A DNA stretch of 64,000 nt from Duganella sp. 1224 (GTDB lineage: Bacteria; Pseudomonadota; Gammaproteobacteria; Burkholderiales; Burkholderiaceae_D), in contig NZ_JACBYS010000001.1 in NCBI RefSeq assembly GCF_013408245.1, positions 1,364,001-1,428,000 of the forward strand, in the 5' to 3' direction. A model generated the notes under the pieces. The model had not been told where the DNA came from. It saw only the letters and a program-made list of their open reading frames with translations, and did no database searches. This document shows, in pieces, positions 35,733 through 44,958 of the stretch. Every line of letters starts with the position of its first letter. The stretch's first letter is position 1. A program made the translations under genes and the position numbers.

Positions 35733-35865
35733 TTCGGCACCTTTTTCCAGAGCGTTGAACAGCTGCGTCAACCGATTCTACGAGCGCCTTTTGCTCGGCC
35801 GTTTGCGGTCGATCAACGAGTGCTGAGGCGATCGTTCCTACTCTAGGGTTTTCGGGGAGATCGTC

Positions 35866-38415
35866 ATGGGCCTGTTGCGTGTCTGGTGGGTGGTGCTGAT
35901 GCTTGCCGCGTGCAGCCGCATGCACAGTGAAAGCGATCTGTTGGCCGAGGCCGGCAAACACATGGCGCGCGGCGAGGCCAGGGCCGCCGTGATTCAGTTG
36001 AAGAACGCGCTGCAGCAAACGCCGTCCGACGGCAAGGCGCGCCTGATGCTCGGCCAGCTGTATCTGGACACCGGCGACGTGCAATCGGCCGACAAGGAAT
36101 TGCGCCGCGCGCTGGAATTGGGCATCAATCCCGGCGAGGTGCGGCCGCTGCTGGGCAAGGCGCTGTTGCAGCAGGGCTTGTATCAGCAAGTGCTGGACGA
36201 GATCCCCGCCGACCAGCAGCAGCCGCAGTTGCAGGCCTTGCGCGGCCACGCGCTGCTGGGCCTGAACCGCCTGGACGAAGGCCGGGCGGCATTCGAGCAG
36301 ATCATGTTGCGCCATCCGGACAGCGCGCCCGCCCTGCTCGGCCAGGCGCGCCTGGCGCTGCTGGATGGCAATCCGGACGGCGCGCGGGCGCTGGTGAAAA
36401 AAGTGCTGGCGCAACAGCCCGACAATATCGAAGCGCTGCGGCTGCACGGCGACATCCTGCGCCTGCTAAACAAAAATGACGAGGCGCTGGCCGCCTACCA
36501 ACGCATCTTGCAATTGCGGCCGGTGCAATTGCAGCCGCATGTGGACATGGCCAATCTGTATATCCAGTCCGGCAAGCTGGCCGAGGCGCGCAAGGAGTTG
36601 AGCATCGCGCGCCAGGCCGCACCCAACAGCCTGATGCTGATCTACACGCTGTCGCTGCTGGAATTCCGCGAAAACAAGATGACCGCCGCGCAGGATCATC
36701 TGGCCATGGTGCTGCGCGCCGCGCCGGACCACCTGCCCAGCAATCTGCTGATGGGGGCGGTATTGCGCAGCAAGGGCGCTTACACGCAGGCGGAGCAGCA
36801 CCTGCGCAAGTTCCTCGAATCCAATCCCGGCAATCCCTACGCCAGCAAGCTGCTGGCGTCCACGCTGATGAACAGTGGCTCGCCGGAGCAGGCGCTGGCG
36901 GTCGTCGCGCCGCTGTTCGACAGCCAGCAGCAGGATCTGGAGATGATGACGCTGGCCGGCGAACTCTATATGCGTCTGCGGCAATATGCCCGCTCGGCCG
37001 AGTATTTTGAACGCGCCAGCAAGCTGGCGCCGCAGACGCCGCTGTTGCACGCGGCCCTGGCCATGAGCCATATGGGCATGGGCGATACTGACCGCGCTGT
37101 CGCCGAACTGGAGCACGCCGCCGGGCTCGATGGCAAATCGTCGCGGGTCGCCACGCTGCTGGTGCTGAGCCAGATCCGCAACAAGCAGTACGACAAGGCG
37201 CTCGATACCGTCAAGCGGCTGGAAGCGCAGGCGCCGCAAAATCCCATGGTGCAGAACCTGAAAGGCGGCGTGCTGTTGATCAAAAGCGATCCAGCCGCCG
37301 CCCGCGCCAGCTTCGAGCGCGCGCTGGCCATCGATCCACTGTTTCTGCCGGCGCTGGACAATCTCACCAGCATGGATCTGAAGGACAAGAAGCCGGAGGC
37401 GGCGCGCAAGCGCATGGAAGCATCGCTGGCCAAGGACCAGGACAATACCGCTATCATGTTGGCGCTGGCGGACCTGGCCTTGAAACAAGGCCAGTTGAAG
37501 CAGACGCAAACGTGGCTGGAACGGGCCGTGCAGGCCAAGCCGGAGGCGCTGGAACCGTCGATGCGGCTGGCGCATTTCTACTCTCGCAACAATGAGGTAC
37601 AAAAGGCGCTGACGCTGGCGCAAAAGCTGCAGGCGACCAATCCCGGCAATGCCCAGGTGGTGGCGCTGGTTGCCGCGCTGCAGTCGCGTATCGGCCAGGA
37701 CGAGGCGGCGTTGGACAACTGGAACAAGCTGGCGGTGCTGCAGCCGAACTCGCCTTTGGTGCAGCACCAGCTGGCGGGCGCGCGCGCCGAAGTCCATGAC
37801 AAGGAAGGCGCGGCGCAGGCCTTGAGCAAGGCGCTGGCGTTGTATCAGCAAGACTATGACAAGCGTCCGAGCAGCACGGCCTTGCTGGCACTTTACGGCG
37901 CACTGGTGCAGGCCGGCAGAACCGACGAGGCGCGCTCGCGGGTCCAGCAATGGCTGGCCAGCCACGGCAGCGATGTCACGACCCGGGTCTATTTTGCCAG
38001 CAGCCTGTTGGCACAGAAGGACTATCCGGCCGCGATTGCGCAGTTTGAGCAGGTCGTCAAGCAGGTGCCGACGGAGGTGATCGCATTGAATAATCTGGCG
38101 TGGCTGTATCAGCAGCAACGTGATCCGCGCGCGCTGGAGTACGCGGAAAAGGCGCACCAGTTGGCGCCAAACAGCGCCATCGTCACCGACACGCTGGCGT
38201 GGGTATTGGTCGAGCAAGGCAAGCTGGCGCGCGCGCTGCCGTTGCTGAAGCAGGCCTTGGCACAGGTGCCGGACAATGCGGAAATCCGCTATCACTACGG
38301 CGTGGCGCTCGCGAAATCCGGCGACAAGCGCGGCGCGCGCCAGCAACTGGAGCCGCTGCTGGCCACCAAAGGCTACGACCGCCGCGACGCCGTGCTGGCC
38401 TTGCTGGCACAGTAG
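35866..38415 (+). CDS. prsT: PEP-CTERM system TPR-repeat lipoprotein PrsT
   Basis: The 849-residue outer-membrane-type lipoprotein has a signal with lipobox LAAC (C16), followed by about twenty TPR units over the full length (EARAAVIQLKNALQQTPSD, DLALKQGQLKQTQTWLERAV and others). Length and repeat pattern match the XrtA/PEP-CTERM TPR lipoprotein family (TIGR02917). It is thought to help assemble or export the exosortase-linked polysaccharide or its proteins. GGGGAG lies about 7 bases before the ATG. Confidence 0.92.
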   Translation: MGLLRVWWVVLMLAACSRMHSESDLLAEAGKHMARGEARAAVIQLKNALQQTPSDGKARLMLGQLYLDTGDVQSADKELRRALELGINPGEVRPLLGKALLQQGLYQQVLDEIPADQQQPQLQALRGHALLGLNRLDEGRAAFEQIMLRHPDSAPALLGQARLALLDGNPDGARALVKKVLAQQPDNIEALRLHGDILRLLNKNDEALAAYQRILQLRPVQLQPHVDMANLYIQSGKLAEARKELSIARQAAPNSLMLIYTLSLLEFRENKMTAAQDHLAMVLRAAPDHLPSNLLMGAVLRSKGAYTQAEQHLRKFLESNPGNPYASKLLASTLMNSGSPEQALAVVAPLFDSQQQDLEMMTLAGELYMRLRQYARSAEYFERASKLAPQTPLLHAALAMSHMGMGDTDRAVAELEHAAGLDGKSSRVATLLVLSQIRNKQYDKALDTVKRLEAQAPQNPMVQNLKGGVLLIKSDPAAARASFERALAIDPLFLPALDNLTSMDLKDKKPEAARKRMEASLAKDQDNTAIMLALADLALKQGQLKQTQTWLERAVQAKPEALEPSMRLAHFYSRNNEVQKALTLAQKLQATNPGNAQVVALVAALQSRIGQDEAALDNWNKLAVLQPNSPLVQHQLAGARAEVHDKEGAAQALSKALALYQQDYDKRPSSTALLALYGALVQAGRTDEARSRVQQWLASHGSDVTTRVYFASSLLAQKDYPAAIAQFEQVVKQVPTEVIALNNLAWLYQQQRDPRALEYAEKAHQLAPNSAIVTDTLAWVLVEQGKLARALPLLKQALAQVPDNAEIRYHYGVALAKSGDKRGARQQLEPLLATKGYDRRDAVLALLAQ

Positions 38416-38420
38416 CCGTC

Positions 38421-40421
38421 ATGCCGATGCGCGTCTGCGCCGCCAGAATCGCGGCTGTGGCATTTTTTGCAGCGCTAGCCTTATCGCTGTCTGTCTATCC
38501 AATCGCAGACACGCCGGCCACAAGCGCCTCGCTGGCGGGCGGGCAGTTGGCCGGATACTGGCTGTTAGCGGTACTCATCGCCTATGCGCTGTTACTCTGG
38601 CGGCGTCCGTCCGCGTGGCTGGCGGCCCTCCCCGCGCTGTTGCCGGTGCTGGATCTGGCCCCCGCGACCGGCTGGTTCTTTCTGGAAGAAATCGACCTGC
38701 TTCTGATGCTCACGGCCGCCATCACCTGGTGGCGCCTACCGCGCGACCTTGCGGACCTGCCAACATGGCCCCCCCTCTTCCGCGCCGGGCTGCTGTTGAT
38801 GGCGACGTCATGCGCAATCGGCTTGTGGCGCGGCCTTCAGCCATGGCCGCCGCTAGACGTGAACACCTTCAACAACTACCTGAGTTCCGCCAACGCCTTG
38901 CGGGTCGCCAAGGGTTGGCTCTGGACGCTGATACTGCTACCGCCCCTACGCCACGCCGTCGGCGCGGACCTGCGCGGCATGCGCCAATACCTGCTGCCGG
39001 GCATGATGCTGGGCTTGCTGATGGTCACGACCGCCGCCATTCGCGAACGCATCCAGTTTCCCGGCCTGCTGAATTTCGCCAGCGCATACCGCATCAGCGC
39101 GCCATTTTCCGCGATGCACACCGGCGGCGCTGCGCTCGATGGTTACCTGGCCCTGTCCACACCGCTGCTGGCAGCCTGGCTACTCGACCGCAGCACACCG
39201 ATCCGCGTTCTGGCCGCGCTCATGCTGCTGCCGCTGGCGCTATACACCGGTCTGGCCACATTCTCACGCGGACTGTACGCCGCGCTGGCAACCGCGCTTA
39301 TCATCGTGGCAGCCGGCAAGACATGGCGCCGCCCGCGACTGATCGCCGCTGGCGCGGGAACGTTGGCAACGCTGGAGCTTGCGTTTCGCCTCGGCGGCTA
39401 TCGGGCCTACCTGCCGATGCTGGTCCTGGCCACACTACTGCTGATGGCCATTGCCCGCCGCAGCCCAACGCTGATACTGGCCGCCATGCTCGTATCGGGT
39501 CCACTCATACCGTTCTACCATGGCTATTATGTCAACGAACGCTTCAGCACCGTCGGCAACGACTGGACAGTCCGCCTGAAGCACTGGCAACAAGCACTAG
39601 CCATCATGAACGATGACACCGCCACAAATTGGCTCGGCATGGGCTTCGGCACATTTCCCGCCACCTGGTACTGGCACAACCCGCAGCGCGAAGTGCCGCC
39701 CAGTTACCAGTTGATCGATCAAGGCCCCAATCGGCATCTGCGCCTGATCGCCGGTGAGTACGCGGCCGGCTACGGCGAGTTGCTGCGCATGCTGCAACCG
39801 GTGACCGTCACGCCGGGGCAGCAATACATGCTGGGCATCGATGTTGCCAACCACGGGCCACCAGCCTTCCTGCATGTCAATGTCTGCCAGCGGCAGCTCC
39901 TGTATCCACAAAACTGCGTGGCGGTGCCGCTGCGGCAGATCCCGCATGCCTCCGGGTGGCAACGCTACCAGTTCCCGCTGCATGCCGGCCGATTAGGGGG
40001 CGACAGCCTTCCGGTCAAACTGGAAATTGCCGCCGAGGGCAGGCAGGCGGTGCTCGATATCGATAACGTCAGCCTGCGCAGCATGCCGGAAGGCCGTGAA
40101 CTGCTGCGCAACGGCAGCTTTTCCGACGCCAACGATTACTGGTTCTTTAGCAGTGACCGCAATCACCTGCCCTGGCATATCAAGAATCTCGCGCTCAATC
40201 TGTATTTTGAGCTGGGCTGGCCCGGCGTGGCCGGTTACGGGCTGATGCTGCTCAGCGCGGTCAGCGTTTTGCTGCGACGGGGCGACACCGCCTGGCTGGC
40301 CGCCTTGGTCGCTTTCCAGATTGTCGGCCTGTTCGACAGCCTGGTCGATGTCCCCCGCCTCACGTTGCTGTCCACCCTGCTATTGTGCGCGGCAGCGCTG
40401 CAAACAAGGAGTACCCGATGA
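38421..40421 (+). CDS. O-antigen ligase/polymerase-like membrane protein (Wzy-like, XrtA cluster)
   Basis: The 666-residue protein has around ten to twelve membrane segments, a central Wzy/WaaL-type loop region (HTGGAALDGYLALSTPLLAAW, RLKHWQQALAIM...GMGFGTFPATWYW) and, unusually, a soluble domain of about 160 residues (about 430-590: VTVTPGQQYMLGIDVANHGP, KLEIAAEGRQAVLDIDNVSLR) resembling a carbohydrate-binding beta sandwich, before the last membrane segments. This layout matches the PEP-CTERM-associated O-antigen ligase family (TIGR03097). It probably polymerises repeat units in the periplasm. Start 38421 follows prsT by 5 bases. Confidence 0.85.
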   Translation: MPMRVCAARIAAVAFFAALALSLSVYPIADTPATSASLAGGQLAGYWLLAVLIAYALLLWRRPSAWLAALPALLPVLDLAPATGWFFLEEIDLLLMLTAAITWWRLPRDLADLPTWPPLFRAGLLLMATSCAIGLWRGLQPWPPLDVNTFNNYLSSANALRVAKGWLWTLILLPPLRHAVGADLRGMRQYLLPGMMLGLLMVTTAAIRERIQFPGLLNFASAYRISAPFSAMHTGGAALDGYLALSTPLLAAWLLDRSTPIRVLAALMLLPLALYTGLATFSRGLYAALATALIIVAAGKTWRRPRLIAAGAGTLATLELAFRLGGYRAYLPMLVLATLLLMAIARRSPTLILAAMLVSGPLIPFYHGYYVNERFSTVGNDWTVRLKHWQQALAIMNDDTATNWLGMGFGTFPATWYWHNPQREVPPSYQLIDQGPNRHLRLIAGEYAAGYGELLRMLQPVTVTPGQQYMLGIDVANHGPPAFLHVNVCQRQLLYPQNCVAVPLRQIPHASGWQRYQFPLHAGRLGGDSLPVKLEIAAEGRQAVLDIDNVSLRSMPEGRELLRNGSFSDANDYWFFSSDRNHLPWHIKNLALNLYFELGWPGVAGYGLMLLSAVSVLLRRGDTAWLAALVAFQIVGLFDSLVDVPRLTLLSTLLLCAAALQTRSTR

Positions 40422-41179
40422 AAACCCTGCGCCGCATCGTCTTTCTGCTCAGTTTACTTGCCGGCGCCCGGGCGGACGACCTGAGCCAGATGATTGAAGA
40501 GGTCAAGCCATCGGTAGTCGGCATCGGCAGCCTGCAGCAGACGCGCGGACCGGCGGTCAGCTTCATCGGCACCGGCTTTGTAATCGGCGACGGCTTGACC
40601 GTCATCACCGCCGCGCACGTGGTCAACGATCTCGTCGACCAAGGCCAGACCGCCACGCTAGGCGTGCTGGTACGCACCGCCGCCAATGCGCATTTCCGCG
40701 CCGCCACGCTGATCGCCATGGACAGAGACCACGACTTAGCCAAGCTGCGCATCACCCGTGGCAGTCCCCTGCCCGCGCTGCGCATCGGCGATTCCAGCAA
40801 GGTGCGCGAAGGCAAAGCGCTGGCCTTCATGGGCTTCCCGCTCGGCATGGTGCTCGGGCTGAACCATGTGACGCATCGCTGCATTGTCTCCGCCATCACG
40901 CCGCTGGCCACGCCGGCCATCACCGCCAGGCAACTCGATGGCAAGACCGCCCGTCAATTGCAAAAGCCCGGCTATGCCGTGTTTCAGCTGGACGGTACGG
41001 CCTATCCCGGCAGCAGCGGCAGTCCGCTGTTCGATCCGGCAACTGGCGAAGTGGTCGGCGTGGTCAACATGGTCTTCGTCAAGGGCGTGAAAGAGTCGGC
41101 GATCACCGCCCCCAGCGGTATCACCTATGCGATACCGGCCAACTATCTCAAGTCGCCCCCGATATCAGACGGCCGGTGA
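40418..41179 (+). CDS. Secreted trypsin-like serine protease (HtrA/DegP-type, no PDZ)
   Basis: A 253-residue protein with a signal peptide (cleavage near ARA-DD, residue 19) and a chymotrypsin-fold protease: H67 (VITAAHVVN), D106 (DHDLAKLRI) and S200 in GSSGSPLFD. There is no PDZ domain. It overlaps the polymerase gene by four bases (ATGA), so it belongs to that operon. A role in processing PEP-CTERM proteins or in envelope quality control is possible, not shown. Its 3' end overlaps the convergent acyltransferase gene by 32 bases. Confidence 0.85.
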   Translation: MKTLRRIVFLLSLLAGARADDLSQMIEEVKPSVVGIGSLQQTRGPAVSFIGTGFVIGDGLTVITAAHVVNDLVDQGQTATLGVLVRTAANAHFRAATLIAMDRDHDLAKLRITRGSPLPALRIGDSSKVREGKALAFMGFPLGMVLGLNHVTHRCIVSAITPLATPAITARQLDGKTARQLQKPGYAVFQLDGTAYPGSSGSPLFDPATGEVVGVVNMVFVKGVKESAITAPSGITYAIPANYLKSPPISDGR

Positions 41180-41882
41180 TACCCGGCTCATCCCAGGTCG
41201 GGAAAAAATAGGGATAGAACGATCGCTCGCTGCCATGTTGTTCCATCAAGCCGCCGAATTTGCGGATTTGCTCTCCCATGTATTCCAGTTCCAGCCGCAA
41301 CAGCACGGCCGGCGCGCCCACGCGCGTACACTCGCGCTCGCCGCCAAAGTCGCGGAACCCCAGCATGCGCTTGTAGAACATGACGTGGCGCGGGTTTACT
41401 TCAATCACGTAATCGGTGTAGCCATGGATGTTGTGCGCATATATATACGAAATGTGGATCAGCGCGGCAAACACGCGCTTGGACACGCCCTTGTCGATGG
41501 CCAGCCGCGAGGGCTCGCATAGCCGGCGATGCTGGGCGCGCAGCTCGTCCAGCTTGTCGCGGAAATTTTCGTCGGCCGGCAGGCCGATGTCGTCATTGTC
41601 CAGGCACAGCGACATGGTGCCGACGGTCTGGCCGCCGGTTTCGGCAAACAGCGTGATTTTGTTTGGTGCATGGGTCACGCCGTGATCGACTGCATAGCCA
41701 CGCCAGCCATACATTTTTTTCAGCAGCAGGCTGGCCGCTTCGCGCCGCCCCTGCGAGTTGGCCATACGGATATGGAACAGTTGCTGATCCAGGGCGTGAT
41801 CTAACGCGGCTTCGGCCTTTCCTTCGCCGATAACAAGGTCGCCTTCGACCTCGAAAGAAACAATAGCATCGTCATATTGCAC
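41148..41882 (-). CDS. PEP-CTERM/exosortase-associated FeeM-like N-acyltransferase
   Basis: A GNAT-like protein of 244 residues in the exosortase-associated acyltransferase family (TIGR03694), related to FeeM N-acyl amino acid synthases and autoinducer synthases. Landmarks: AASLLLKKMYGWRGY, KITLFAETGGQTVGTMSLCLD, CEPSRLAIDKG (the E-x-S-R strand) and INPRHVMFYKRMLGF-like VNPRHVMFYKRMLGF. GTG 41882 has AAAGGAAG 7 bases upstream; ATG 41921 gives a 257-residue form with a poor site. The product in XrtA clusters is not known; a lipidated amino acid or signal is likely. Confidence 0.82.
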   Translation of the reverse strand: MQYDDAIVSFEVEGDLVIGEGKAEAALDHALDQQLFHIRMANSQGRREAASLLLKKMYGWRGYAVDHGVTHAPNKITLFAETGGQTVGTMSLCLDNDDIGLPADENFRDKLDELRAQHRRLCEPSRLAIDKGVSKRVFAALIHISYIYAHNIHGYTDYVIEVNPRHVMFYKRMLGFRDFGGERECTRVGAPAVLLRLELEYMGEQIRKFGGLMEQHGSERSFYPYFFPTWDEPGITGRLISGAT

Positions 41883-41970
41883 GGTTGGCTTCCTTTCAGG
41901 TGGTACATATGCATGAGACACCCGCTGAGTTTGAAAGTTCCGTCGATGCTCAAAAAAATTTCGCCGCCCC

Positions 41971-42567
41971 CTAGAACCAGCCTTCCGGTATCACCAGGAT
42001 GTCGCCCGGAAGTACCGCCACATTGGCTGAAATATCGCCATCGCGCAGCAAATCCTGCAGGCGCACCGGCACCGTCTGGCGCTGGCCGTTCACCGTGCGG
42101 ATGATGCTGGCCTTGTTGCCGGCGGCAAAATCGGTGATGCCGCCGACCGCGATCAGCACATCCATCAGCGACATGCCCTGCCGGTAGGCCAGCGCCTGCG
42201 GCCGCGCGGCCTGGCCGATTACCCGGATCTGCTGCGCGTACGGGCCGACAAAGCTGGTGACGATCACCGTCACCATCGGCTGCTGGATGTATTTGCCGAG
42301 CGCCTTTTCGATGTCGCGTGCCAGTTCGGTGGCGGTTTTGCCGGCCGCCTGCAAATCCTCGACCAGCGGCGTGGTGATCTTGCCGTCCGGCCGTACCGGC
42401 ACACTGAGCGACACTTCCGGATTGCGCCAGACATTGATGTTGACGGTGTCGCCGGCGCCAATCTGGTAGTCGCCCTGCAACGGCGGCGCCGGCGGTGCGT
42501 CCAGCGGGATGCCGCGGTGGGCACAGGCGGACAGTAGCACGGCCAGCAAGCATATGAGTGCACGCAT
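41971..42567 (-). CDS. XrtA-system polysaccharide export lipoprotein (Wza-like)
   Basis: The 198-residue outer-membrane export protein starts at 42567 behind GAGGAGG. It has a lipobox LSAC (C15), then the polysaccharide export domain (YQIGAGDTVNINVWRNPEVS, about 35-54; RPDGKITTPLVEDLQAAGKT) and SLBB-like strands (IRVIGQAARPQAL). It belongs with TIGR03027. Unusually it is divergent from the chain-length gene rather than co-directional with it. Confidence 0.92.
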   Translation of the reverse strand: MRALICLLAVLLSACAHRGIPLDAPPAPPLQGDYQIGAGDTVNINVWRNPEVSLSVPVRPDGKITTPLVEDLQAAGKTATELARDIEKALGKYIQQPMVTVIVTSFVGPYAQQIRVIGQAARPQALAYRQGMSLMDVLIAVGGITDFAAGNKASIIRTVNGQRQTVPVRLQDLLRDGDISANVAVLPGDILVIPEGWF

Positions 42568-42624
42568 GATGTTTCCTCCTCGCTGCAATGATTCAGAAAT
42601 CTGGCCGGCCTCTGCTTGATGTGC

Positions 42625-42656
42625 CTCAACGAGTGCCCAGTTGAGAAAAATATAAT
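42625..42656 (+). promoter_or_regulatory. Inverted repeat and -10 box before the chain-length operon
   Basis: CTCAAC (42625-42630) and GTTGAG (42640-42645) form an inverted repeat ending five bases before a perfect TATAAT (42651-42656). No clear -35 box exists, so the repeat may be an activator or repressor site over the promoter of the exopolysaccharide operon. Confidence 0.45.
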
Positions 42657-42689
42657 TTGAATCCTGCCATCCGTCACCGGAGTTGCAAC

Positions 42690-44213
42690 ATGGAGGAGCT
42701 CATCAGTCAGCTGATGTCCAGCCTGAAAGGGATCTGGAAGTACCGCTGGTATGCCGTGTCCATCGCCTGGCTGGTGGCCGCGCTCGGCTGGACCAAGGTG
42801 GCCATGCTGCCGGACGACTACCAGACCACCGCGCGCGTGTTTGTCGACACCCAAAGCATTCTCAAGCCCCTGTTGGCGGGCATGACCAGCATGCCGAATA
42901 TCGAACAGCAGGTCGCCATCATGAGCCGCACACTATTGAGCCGCCCCAACATCGAACGGGTGATGCGCATGGTGGACCTGGACATCAGCGCCCGCACGCC
43001 GCGCGAGCAGCAACAGCAGCTCGACGAACTGATGAACAAAATCCGCATCAACGGCACCGGCAACCTGGACATTTACACCATCACCTACAACAACCGCAAT
43101 CCGCGCATCGTGCGCGACGTCGTGCAGTCGCTGCTGACCATTTTTGTCGAAGGCAGCTTCAAGGGAAAAAGCGGCGAAACGCGCAAGGCCGTGCAGTTCA
43201 TCGATGACCAGATCAAGGCGTACGAAGACAAGCTGACGACGGCGGAAAACAACGTCAAGGACTTTCGCCTGAAGAACAACGGCGTGCTGCCGCGCCAGGG
43301 CAGCGACTACAGCAGCCAGCTGATGCAGTCATCGGACGCGCTCAACGCCGCGCGGCTGGAGCTGACCGAGGCTGAACAGGCACGCAACGCCATCGCCGCG
43401 CAAATCAACGGAGACGAGCCCATCCTTGGCGCCGACATGCGTCCGGCCGCCATCGACAATCCCGAACTCGACGCCCGCATTTCCGTGCTGAACAAAAGTC
43501 TTGACGCGTTGCGCCTGCAGTACACCGAGCTGCATCCGGACATCGTGGCCGCCAAGCGCCTGGTGGCGCAGCTGGAAGAACGCAAGATCGAGGAAAGCAA
43601 GCTCAAGCAGACCGGCGATCCCGGCAAGAACTACAGCCCCATGCTGCAACAGCTGAAAGTGGCGCAGACCGAGGCCGAGGCGCGGGTTGCCGCCATCGCC
43701 GCCCGGGTGCAGGAGTACACGCTGCGCCATCAGCGCCTGCTGGCCCAGGCCAACGCCGTGCCGGAAGTGGAGGCGGAGCTGGCCCAGCTCAACCGCGACT
43801 ACCAGATCAACAAGGATAACTATGAGAAGTTGATCAGCCGGCGCGAGGCGGCCAGATTGTCCGGCGACCTCAGTTCCACCACCGAGATGATGTCCTTCAA
43901 GATCATCGACCCGCCCACCGTGCCGCTGACGCCGATCGGCCCCAACCGCGTTCTGCTGTACAGCATCACGCTGGGCGGGGCGCTGCTGACCGGCGTGGCG
44001 GCGGCACTGCTGATCAGCCAGGTGCGGCCGACCTTCCTCAGCCCGCAGGAACTGCGCGACCGCACCGGGCTGCCGGTGCTGGGTACCATCGCCATGAACT
44101 GGACCGAGGCCGAGCGCGCCAAGCGCCAACGCGGCAAATACGTGTTCGGCGCCGCCCTGTCCTGCCTGTTTGTCGCCTACGGTGGCGTGCTGGCGTCCAC
44201 TGTGTTGCGTTGA
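42690..44213 (+). CDS. XrtA-system chain-length determinant protein (Wzz/PCP-2 type)
   Basis: The 507-residue inner-membrane protein has spans at about 18-35 and near the C-terminus (VLLYSITLGGALLTGVAAALL and YVFGAALSCLFVAYGGV), with a long coiled-coil periplasmic domain between (SGETRKAVQFIDDQIKAYEDKL, DARISVLNKSLDALRLQYTEL). The RISRREAAR-like LISRREAARLSGD and PTVPLTPIGPNR motifs are typical of TIGR03007. It sets polymer length with the following tyrosine kinase. CCGGAG precedes the ATG; 10 bases separate it from the kinase gene. Confidence 0.92.
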   Translation: MEELISQLMSSLKGIWKYRWYAVSIAWLVAALGWTKVAMLPDDYQTTARVFVDTQSILKPLLAGMTSMPNIEQQVAIMSRTLLSRPNIERVMRMVDLDISARTPREQQQQLDELMNKIRINGTGNLDIYTITYNNRNPRIVRDVVQSLLTIFVEGSFKGKSGETRKAVQFIDDQIKAYEDKLTTAENNVKDFRLKNNGVLPRQGSDYSSQLMQSSDALNAARLELTEAEQARNAIAAQINGDEPILGADMRPAAIDNPELDARISVLNKSLDALRLQYTELHPDIVAAKRLVAQLEERKIEESKLKQTGDPGKNYSPMLQQLKVAQTEAEARVAAIAARVQEYTLRHQRLLAQANAVPEVEAELAQLNRDYQINKDNYEKLISRREAARLSGDLSSTTEMMSFKIIDPPTVPLTPIGPNRVLLYSITLGGALLTGVAAALLISQVRPTFLSPQELRDRTGLPVLGTIAMNWTEAERAKRQRGKYVFGAALSCLFVAYGGVLASTVLR

Positions 44214-44223
44214 GGAGAGCATC

Positions 44224-44958
44224 ATGTCCGCCGCCCCACGCCATGTCGAGATCAATCTGGCCCGCCTGCAACAGCTGGGCATGGTGACGCAGGACGGCGG
44301 TCGCACCAGTGTTGCCGAAGATTTCCGTATGATCAAGCGTCCGCTGCTGCGCAACGCGCGCGGCAGCGCGGATGCGCCGGCCATCCGCCACGGCAACCTG
44401 ATCGTCGTCACCAGCGCCATGCCGGGCGAAGGCAAGACCTATTGCGCCGTCAACCTGGCCATGAGCATCGCCATGGAAATGGACATCACCGTGCTGCTGG
44501 TGGACGCCGATGTTGCCCGGCCTTCGGTGCTCAAAGTGCTGGGCCTGCCGTCGGAACCGGGCCTGATGGACATCCTGCTGCGCGACAAAACCGGCCTGGC
44601 TGACGTCATCCTGAAGACCAATGTGCCCACCCTCAGCCTTCTGCCGGCCGGCCGCGCCAACAAGCACGCCACCGAGCTGCTGGCCAGCCGCAGCATGAGC
44701 CGGCTGCTGACCGAAATCGCCGAGCGCTACGCCGACCGCATCGTCATTTTCGACTCGCCGCCGCTGTTGATGACCACCGAAGCCAGTGTGCTGGCCTCGC
44801 ACATGGGCCAGGTGCTTATGGTGGTGGAATCCGAGCGCACCACCCAGCATGCGGTCAAGGAAGCGCTGCGCCACATCGAGCAGTGCCCCAACGTCAACCT
44901 GGTCTACAACAAGAGCACCGCCTTTCCGGGCAGCGAATACTATGGTTATTATGATTAG
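44224..44958 (+). CDS. XrtA-associated bacterial tyrosine kinase (Wzc/CapB-like)
   Basis: The 244-residue cytoplasmic BY-kinase has Walker A SAMPGEGKT (64-72), Walker A' VLLVDADVARP (about 90-100) and Walker B RIVIFDSPPLL. The C-terminus is a short tyrosine cluster (YYGYYD), the expected autophosphorylation site. It works with the separately encoded chain-length protein. GAGGAG lies 6 bases before the ATG. Confidence 0.93.
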   Translation: MSAAPRHVEINLARLQQLGMVTQDGGRTSVAEDFRMIKRPLLRNARGSADAPAIRHGNLIVVTSAMPGEGKTYCAVNLAMSIAMEMDITVLLVDADVARPSVLKVLGLPSEPGLMDILLRDKTGLADVILKTNVPTLSLLPAGRANKHATELLASRSMSRLLTEIAERYADRIVIFDSPPLLMTTEASVLASHMGQVLMVVESERTTQHAVKEALRHIEQCPNVNLVYNKSTAFPGSEYYGYYD

